From: Perkinsus chesapeaki
Taxonomy: Eukaryota; Perkinsozoa; Perkinsida; Perkinsidae
Reading direction: 5' to 3'
Assembly (NCBI GenBank): GCA_013115145.1
Contig: JAAPAO010000561.1
Span: 1 to 23,572 of the forward strand
Length of the DNA: 23,572 bases
Positions 17,201 to 23,572 of the stretch are shown piece after piece (position 1 is the first letter of the stretch; the number at the start of each line of letters is the position of its first letter). The notes beneath the pieces were generated by a model that ran no database searches, was not told where the DNA came from, and saw only the letters and a list, made by a program, of their open reading frames with translations. Both the position numbers and the translations under genes were made by a program.

Positions 17201-20200
17201 TACTTTATTAGAATATATAATATCTATCATTTACTAATAAATTAAATATTAATAAAAAACATTAATTAAAATTAACTGATTAATAATTAAACAAGATAGA
17301 CAATATTGTATTAAAGATATCTCTATTAATTAACTATTATATTAATTCTCCCAGCCACACCAAGACGGCTTGGCACATAAAACTACTTTTTGGATCAAAA
17401 TGCACTACGATAAAGTGAGCTCCATCTTAACACGGAATGACGACTCGCCCAACAAACGCACTGTCCACTTACCAACTCCCCTCTTCTCCTTCAATTCAAT
17501 TGTCTTCGTCGCATCGCTCCGCTCTCCTCGATAAATAAATTTTAAAACCGTAAAAACCGCCAATGCCGACAACACACAAACCGGCAATGCAAAAATAATC
17601 CACTGCATGAAGGACAAATCCGAGCCTCCATTGGACCCTGACGAAAAAGTCACGCGCCACGAAATTAAACGCAACTTACGCAAAGCAACCAGGGCTATAA
17701 CGTTCTGTGGCGAGGCTATCGGTGTGATCATACCACCGACATTACCTGAAATAGAAACATCTTCAATTATTCTCGATGTTTCGTCTTGCGTTCTGTCGCC
17801 CTAGCGTGAGATTTTTCTAAAGCAATGTTTTGTCAGGAAGCTGTAGATGAACATCAGATGCTTGTGAGAACCAAACGATGCATTTTTCTGGGACAAGCTG
17901 CTTCTCCCAAGAGATACATCTTTTGTTCTTTTGGCAGTCCGCGGACAAATTCTTCCGAGGTTAGATAACCCCTACTCCTCTTACCGAGGAGTGTCTATCA
18001 TTACGATATGCACTAGTATTACTAATACTCAATATAAACGTATTAGCGACCTTGCTTGAACTTCTTTCTTATCTTCACCACCTGAGCGGCCGGATGCCAT
18101 TCCTTCTGGTAGCATTTCGTGCTCCCGGGTTCAGACCGTCTGTCTGGAGCACCGGGAAGCCGGGAACACCCCGGTGAACAGCTCTGAATCAGACCCTCTG
18201 TTCACCACACCCATTTTCATTCCAAAACTTTAGCTCGCGCTGAACTATCCTCTCTCAGCGGAACTCTGTCTTTTACTACAGATCTGTCCTTTGCAGCAAG
18301 ATACGAAAATTCAGAGGAATTTCCCCAAATTTTTCCTATTCCAAATTTTACCTTCTACAGTGTGATCCGAACTGTTATGCAAATCACTATTTTCATAACT
18401 CTCTTACTCCAACGAATGAAAAAACTTTGGGCATTTCCATTTTACTTCACAAAACCACTCAGAGCCATTTCTGATGTCACACTGCAATCGGAGTAAAAAG
18501 CCCCTGCCGAGGTTCGAACCCACGACCCTTACATCCAAAGGCCACACTAAGTACAGTCCGCTTCGCCTCTGTATCCGAAAGCTCCCTCGCCACTGGTGCT
18601 ACCACGGCTGTTAATAATACTGCTGCTGCCACGTTAGAGAGGGCTCCAGAGACGAGCAAGCCCAAGGACAGAATAACCTAGAATGTGACCGAGAAAATAA
18701 CAAAATAAACTATAGTATGACCGAAAACAGTGATATATAGAGCCCAGATACTAAATGAAAATTTTACATATAAATTTACTTTAGATAAATTATATATTCG
18801 ATAAATATTGTATATGGTGCAGGTTAAAGAACTGAATAAGCTACCTGGTCAAGAATGCTTCACGGTGTGTTCGCTTTTCTTGGGAAAGTCGACCGAAGTT
18901 CATTTTTTACGTCAAAATGACCAAGATAAGCTGACATCTTGGGAGATACAACCATGAAAGATGGGGAATCGGAATTTGGTATAACTTTCATGACAACAAA
19001 ACTCCCAGCCGTTTCATTGTGATGGTGACGAGCAAGATAGAAACTGGCCTTCCTCAGCGTTCGTTTTCTGTTATGGATTTTACACTTCATATAAAAAGTA
19101 GCACAGTAAACTGCATATACTGATATAGCAGAGAAAATATATACTGTATGTATTCGCTATATGTTATTTTATTTCACAATCGCGTTCCCAAATTCTGTCC
19201 TCTCCCACCGCCAAACTCACCAGTGAAAGCTTGTCTCCACCAGTCGCCACCCGAGCCAGCAACCTCCTCGCTAGTCGCTCAGTAATGTGATACCTAGTAG
19301 CTCTCACGACATAATCGATCACGCGATCGATTACTTCTCCAAGGCTTGTCCCATAGCGAATCCAGATATAAACAGGAAAATAACAGGATCGAAGTACGCT
19401 GACGAAACCACTGTTGCAGCTGCAGACGGTGGCAAAAGTTCGCCTGAGAAAAACAGGAAATCCCCAACCGTTTTATTACCAACGATGATTATCTATTATC
19501 ATGAATGATAAGTTTGATGGGAAATATGTTACTAGTGATACGGAGGAGGAGATATAATAGGAAGGATTTTGATAGGAAATATATTCCTCGTCGATACTAT
19601 CTATCAAACTTTCCAAATTCATGAAAATGCGCCGCTGTCTGATGTCTATCAATAGACTCTGCCAATATCTTCAATCCCCACTTCTCTACTACCATCTCCG
19701 ATTTCACTACCGACTATCCTAGCCGGCACCAAAGCCATCGATGACGGGTCCGGCACACGCATCACCCGGAAGACAACCTGAACAAAAACGAGCATCTTTC
19801 TATTGGCAATACTGTGATCGGGCAGATAAAAAGTACGCATGAGTATTACTGATTCAGTATTATTGATTTTACTGATTCAGTATCAAAGATATATGAGATA
19901 TCCACAAGGGCATTCGACCGTTGCATAGTGCGATGTAATTCAGACCACTCCTCCTCCCGCACTGTGTAGAAACTAACATGCCCAAATAAAACAGAATAAC
20001 GTGTTCTCCGTTAGTTCCTGTTTTACTACAGCTTCATACAGAATACGCGACCTATCCTTTTCATGAAATGTGATATACTGGTTGTTGGAAGAATTCAAAT
20101 TGAGATGTTATGGATACAAAAAGGTTCGTTACAGAAGATACGTGTAGTTCATATCAATATATTCATATAATATTATTTTCCTATATTTTTCCGTTTTCCA

Positions 20201-22385
20201 TATCTATTATTTCCTTATATTCAATTCATATAATACGTATTATAACAAATTAAACTATAATTCTGTATTACGCTAGCATTATACTCTAACAACATCATTT
20301 AGATGTTATAATTATGATCAATATAATAGTTCAAAAGGATGTTATATCATTTGACCCAGATAACACGCTATAGAAAATCAGGCATCTGTGAGAATACAAG
20401 GCAAATGACAGTCTGCTGCTCGCCGCATTGCTGGAGCATGCCTCCTCCCCAGATACTACGATTAATAGTCCAAGACAGAGTGATGTGACATACGGTGGCC
20501 ATGGCTCCAACACCCACCACACCGCAGAGGCGATGAGTATACCAAGACATCGCTGGGCGGCACCATCACTTGATGAGAAACCCAGAGGGAGCACCTGAAA
20601 TAAAAATGCACTTCTACAGCGCCGGTTACGGGTTGCCATGCCGAGCAGTTGATATCATAGCAAAGACCAGGCCATTGAGCAATGTGATGGCCAACAACAA
20701 CGATACATTGATAACTACTTATTAGTGATGCATAGTGACTTCGGAGTTACCACCATTTTTCCACTCATCTTGATGAAGTAAATTTTCACATCTTTCTACT
20801 ATCTTACCGTCAACGAGTCCCCCCCTACATCTGCCGCGTGGAGGACACGAAAACAAATATAAAATAATTTAATAATCATTCAATTTAATTTCATTCATCA
20901 ATTTAAAAATATGATCATTAAACCGCCAAGAAGCTTCTCGTCCCGTGAAGCTCCCGCTTCTTTCTCGCGTGGAATTAAGCTTATCCTATGCGCCGATGAA
21001 TTGCCCAGCACTGGAAAGCTTTGGACGCCAATCTCTGCCCGAGTTATTACCGCTGCCAGAACGCCCAGGAAAACGCCGAGCCCAGCAGATGTGAGCTGCC
21101 TCCTGGTAGGCCACACAAATCGGGATGATGGGGAGCTGAAGAGAGAGATTACCAAGCGAATCACCTAAAAGTTATATGCGAAGACCTATAAAGTTCGAGC
21201 ACTGTAATAAGTCATACTCTGCAAGAATAGAAGTGCTTCCGAACTGAATGCAATATAAACGAAATATATTTATGACAGCAATCACTATTCGAAGTGTTCG
21301 AGTGATAGATGGAAAATAAATGCATGGAGCTAATTACCAAGCGAGTCACCTAAAAGTAATATGTGAAGATAAAAGTTCCGCCGGAGAATCGCTAGAAATG
21401 CTTCCGAATTGAATGCAATATAGACGAAATATATTTATGACAGCACTACTACATTTCCATTGATTATTGTAAAAGTGATAGATTGAAAATAGAACAGGTA
21501 CTAGAAAAAGCATATCTGCTACCGTGGTATGTGATAATAATACAGCAGCAACTATACATAGATATCTGTAGTAAGTCATGAAACGGTTGATCTATTTAGT
21601 GGAATGTTAGTGTTTCTATTAGTCGCAGTACTCATATTTGAAATATAAAGGTAAGACACTCATGATTGAGAAATGCTAAAAGTAGGGAATATTCTATCTT
21701 ATTATTGTGTTAATTATAGTGACTATGGAGGCAGTACTCCACTGTTATTGTCTTCACTAATGAGATCAAATATTGGCATCAATCCAAGTTGACTCAATGA
21801 ACTCGGTACAAAAGGATAACGGTGCGTGCGGACTAGTTTAGAATAAAAAGAGACTTGGTGTGCCATTGGGCATATTACTAGTCCAAAGGGAAATACTGCA
21901 TAATAGTCGCTTATTTCATGGAATATTTTCCAGTGGAACTTCGAATGCAGCAGTTGCAAACGAAGCAGTTATTGCAAAGAGCATGCTGGCTGTCTCAGGA
22001 ATCAAGGCAAAGCCTGTCAACCTTCAAGCAGCAAGACGTGACTTGTCCCATTTATTTCTTGTTCGAATGAGGAAAGTTCCAACATGAGGTAGTTATCACT
22101 TGGCACTATACTCTCGGGCAGTTTGCAAATTGACTTTCAGTTTGCGTTTCGCAATTCTAACGGACACTCGCCCCAAGCTGCTGCGAACAACAGTAGAACC
22201 GCCCATCATTACATTCGCCCCTTCTTCAAGGACGCCGTCTCCATCTGATCTAGAGTCTCCTCGGGTAGCACTCTGCTGGCCTTGCGCGTGCGAGCGCTGC
22301 CACCAGAATCCTCGCCTCCTGATGATAAGGGGGAGTCTGCCAGGCTTGTAGAGTAAGGTACTGGTTGGTATTCCCGAGCTGGCAT
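14264..22385 (-). CDS. DASS/SLC13-family anion (phosphate-type) transporter, 14 exons, 575 aa
   Basis: Exons in transcription order: 22213-22385, 21051-21135, 20460-20594, 19693-19777, 19335-19443, 19221-19293, 18533-18677, 17680-17745, 17462-17637, 16608-16814, 16020-16235, 15263-15345, 14801-14898, 14264-14340. Phases agree at every junction and the total is 1728 nt. The ATG at 22385 has an in-frame TAA 6 nt upstream. A 57-residue hydrophilic N-terminus replaces the SPX domain of yeast PHO91. Membrane motifs follow family order: VLEPWPPYVTS, YFDPVIFLFISGFAMGQALE, LSNVAAAVLL (first SNT-type sodium/anion motif), CNVGGMITPIASPQN, NMGIIGLM, LLGGGVALGNAVESSGLL, ANFLSSTVCAII (second motif, SST instead of SNT, as SHT in PHO91) and SFPN. 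The last helix ends MMLGW. It probably imports phosphate or dicarboxylate at a membrane. The exon 9/10 junction (17462, 16814) is the least certain: a stronger GTAAGT after 17473 breaks phase. Confidence 0.88.
16340..16399. repeat. Two hairpins inside intron 10 of the transporter
   Basis: 16340-16358 has 6-bp arms (TACCGT/ACGGTA, 7-nt loop). 16374-16399 has 8-bp arms (TTTCGATA/TATCGAAA, 10-nt loop). Confidence 0.7.
18119..18206. repeat. Paired hairpins with a shared loop motif, intron 7 of the transporter
   Basis: Hairpin A is 18119-18152 (arms GTGCTCC/GGAGCAC). Hairpin B is 18173-18206 (arms GGTGAACA/TGTTCACC). The arms differ, but both loops contain TCAGACC followed by GTCTGT or CTCTGT. 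Intron 7 is 787 nt long (17746-18532). Confidence 0.75.
18494..18532 (-). other. tRNA 3'-half-like sequence at the start of intron 7
   Basis: Just inside the donor (GTAAGG) the transcribed strand reads GGGTTCGAACC, like a TPsiC arm or pol III B box. An acceptor-like CAGGGGC and a TTTTT run follow. No matching 5' half is present, so this is at best a tRNA remnant. Confidence 0.3.
19294..19334 (-). other. 41-nt intron that is mostly one hairpin
   Basis: This is intron 5 of the transporter. The donor is GTAATC and the acceptor CTACTAG, and removing it joins ...QALEK to YHITERLARR in frame (phase 2). Within it 19312-19333 is a perfect 9-bp-arm palindrome with a 4-nt loop, and its stem includes the T of the donor GT. 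Confidence 0.75.
21149..21490. repeat. Diverged tandem duplication in intron 1 of the transporter
   Basis: Two copies with a period of about 185 bp start at about 21149 and 21334 (TTACCAAGCGARTCACCTAA). They share GAATGCAATATARACG, AAATATATTTATGACAGCA and AGTGATAGATKGAAAATA blocks. Confidence 0.75.
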
Positions 22386-23277
22386 GGTAAATTACAGACT
22401 AACAACTGACCAACACGTAATAGCCTTTCTGTTATTTATCGGAAATGTTATCTGACACAAGGCCAAGTTCCCTGTATGAAACCTGAGTGCGCACTACTAC
22501 GGCATCTACTGTATAATGTCGCCGCACCAGAGGATCAAGTTGATCCGATCAACACAACAGTCTGAGGTTCTAAAAGTGAAGTTGTTAAATTAAGAGCCTC
22601 GCAGACTCATTGATGTAGGCATAGATCTTGGGTATTGATCTCGATCTTTCTTCATTTTACTCATTTCCTGTACGTGTCATTTACAGCTCAGCAATAGGAC
22701 CTACTGCCAGCCTACTGAGTAGGCTGAGGCGTTCGAAACGCCTCGTTTCCCAGCCTGCTATGTTCCATCTAATTAAGCCCGGCGAAACTTTCCCCCAAAC
22801 GTGAAATATCCCCAGGCGTATCATCCAGATGTCACTTCAAAGAGAAGGACTTGATGGATAATACACCATAATGACCTTAATTCGTGAAGTATAAAAGATA
22901 ATATCATAGATATCACCTTTATATAACACTGATAAAGCCATAAATACTTGGCCCTCATTGAGGGCCCCTCAATCAAACGTTAAAATGCTTGCCCCATGTC
23001 AATTAAACACACTCTCTCTGTCTCTTTGGACATCCAAGAGTCGTCGATCTTGGAGAGCGGCCTACCAAGTGCCCACACCACATGAGGCATGTGCGTAATG
23101 TAGTGATCTGGGCCGTCAGCTAGTGATGGCTATCAGTAAATTGACGTTCAAACATCACTTATAATGCTTGAAGTTAAAACTTTATATTTTAATTCGTGTC
23201 CGGTTTTGTCACCTTGACAGAATGAGTAGCCACGCTTGATGTATTATCTTGAAAAGTAAAAAAAGAATGCAGATATT
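22386..23277. other. Intergenic upstream of the transporter
   Basis: I see no gene. It holds the transporter's promoter side and a hairpin pair at 22708-22744. It has no recognisable RNA gene. Confidence 0.45.
22708..22744. repeat. Two abutting perfect hairpins
   Basis: 22708-22726 has 9-bp arms (CAGCCTACT/AGTAGGCTG) with a 1-nt centre. 22726-22744 has 8-bp arms (GAGGCGTT/AACGCCTC) with a 3-nt loop. They share one base. Confidence 0.95.
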
Positions 23278-23572
23278 TCAGATTTTAAATGCCGAAGTCC
23301 GAGTTCTGGCAGCGGCTGCCACACAGCCCTTACAGTAGAATCCCTTTTCATCACGATCCTGATTCTGATCATGAGCACCGATCGCCAGTCCCATATCCTT
23401 AGCAACTGCATAGCACGATAATAAGCGTTCAAACTGGACTAGAAAAATGTTATAATTAATAGGACCCTTATTATAGGTCCAAGAAACAAAGAACGGCAAT
23501 GAAATCCCAAAGGCGCGGGAGTATGGGAGAAGGCCAAACCTGAAGCCCGGACGCCAAGTCCAATGCCTCAGG
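23278..23572 (-). CDS. C-terminal part of an unknown protein (partial at right edge)
   Basis: A minus-strand frame is open from the window edge to TGA at 23278-23280. The last 50 residues (QFERLLSCYAVAKDMGLAIG, then GFYCKGCVAAAARTRT) look coding and contain a CxxC pair. An acceptor (TTTTTCTAG) near 23440 suggests the true exon may begin there, with the stretch to its right being intron or an earlier exon. Family unknown. Confidence 0.35.
   Translation of the reverse strand, partial: LRHWTWRPGFRFGLLPYSRAFGISLPFFVSWTYNKGPINYNIFLVQFERLLSCYAVAKDMGLAIGAHDQNQDRDEKGFYCKGCVAAAARTRTSAFKI

Noticed and set aside
17472-17473. Strong donor GTAAGT after 17473 as the end of transporter exon 9
   Set aside because: It leaves phase 1 and no acceptor upstream of the next exon restores the frame. 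The weaker donor after 17462 joins exon 10 in phase and keeps the whole coding length divisible by three.
18494-18580. A complete tRNA gene on the minus strand
   Set aside because: No 5' acceptor strand, D arm or proper anticodon loop pairs with the T-arm-like part, and the upstream sequence is transporter exon 7.
18860-19090. 76-codon minus-strand frame inside transporter intron 6
   Set aside because: Exons 6 and 7 join without it to give an uninterrupted family motif, and the product resembles no transporter segment.
21953-22050. Minus-strand frame reading FALIPETASMLFAITASF in transporter intron 1
   Set aside because: It looked like a membrane helix, but exon 1 joins exon 2 in phase without it, and the frame soon hits a stop without a usable donor.

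Overview
The window is nuclear DNA of a eukaryote. Genes are split by GT-AG introns, intergenic space is moderately AT-rich, and there is an LTR retrotransposon and a small non-autonomous DNA transposon. Five introns are only 41-44 nt long, alongside ordinary introns of about 250-1080 nt. A unicellular protist, for example a Perkinsus-like alveolate, would fit, but this is inference: no rRNA or other taxonomic marker is present.

Left part (1-6374). The end of a plus-strand gene with two short introns (1-443) is followed by an uncharacterised minus-strand ORF (1076-1564). Next is an 892-bp element with perfect 17-bp terminal inverted repeats and three mirrored internal sites per side (2024-2915), flanked by clusters of perfect hairpins. 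Then come a minus-strand secreted protein resembling a lytic polysaccharide monooxygenase with two in-frame stops (3988-4718) and a minus-strand exon coding for the end of a BRCT domain plus a PCNA-binding motif (5034-5933).

Centre (6375-12788). This is a 6.4-kb LTR retrotransposon with two identical 243-bp LTRs, so a young insertion. Gag starts inside the 5' LTR and reads through a tRNA primer-binding site. Gag ends in an RRM-like RNA-binding fold instead of a zinc knuckle. Gag and Pol are linked by a textbook -1 frameshift signal: GGGAAAC, a 6-nt spacer and a GC-only 8-bp stem. Pol is protease, RT, RNase H and a D,D-35-E integrase with a BEL/Pao-like C-terminus. It is broken inside RNase H exactly at a perfect 41-nt palindrome.

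Right part (12789-23572). A wobble-paired 24-bp hairpin and decayed coding sequence follow the element. A complete 14-exon minus-strand gene (22385 down to 14264) then encodes a 575-residue DASS/SLC13 anion transporter of the PHO91 type; the model keeps phase at every junction. A partial minus-strand reading frame lies at the right edge.

The themes most worth following are the retrotransposon's architecture (Gag-RRM, LTR-internal start, -1 frameshift), the recurrent tandem perfect hairpins, and the class of minimal introns, one of which is almost wholly self-complementary.
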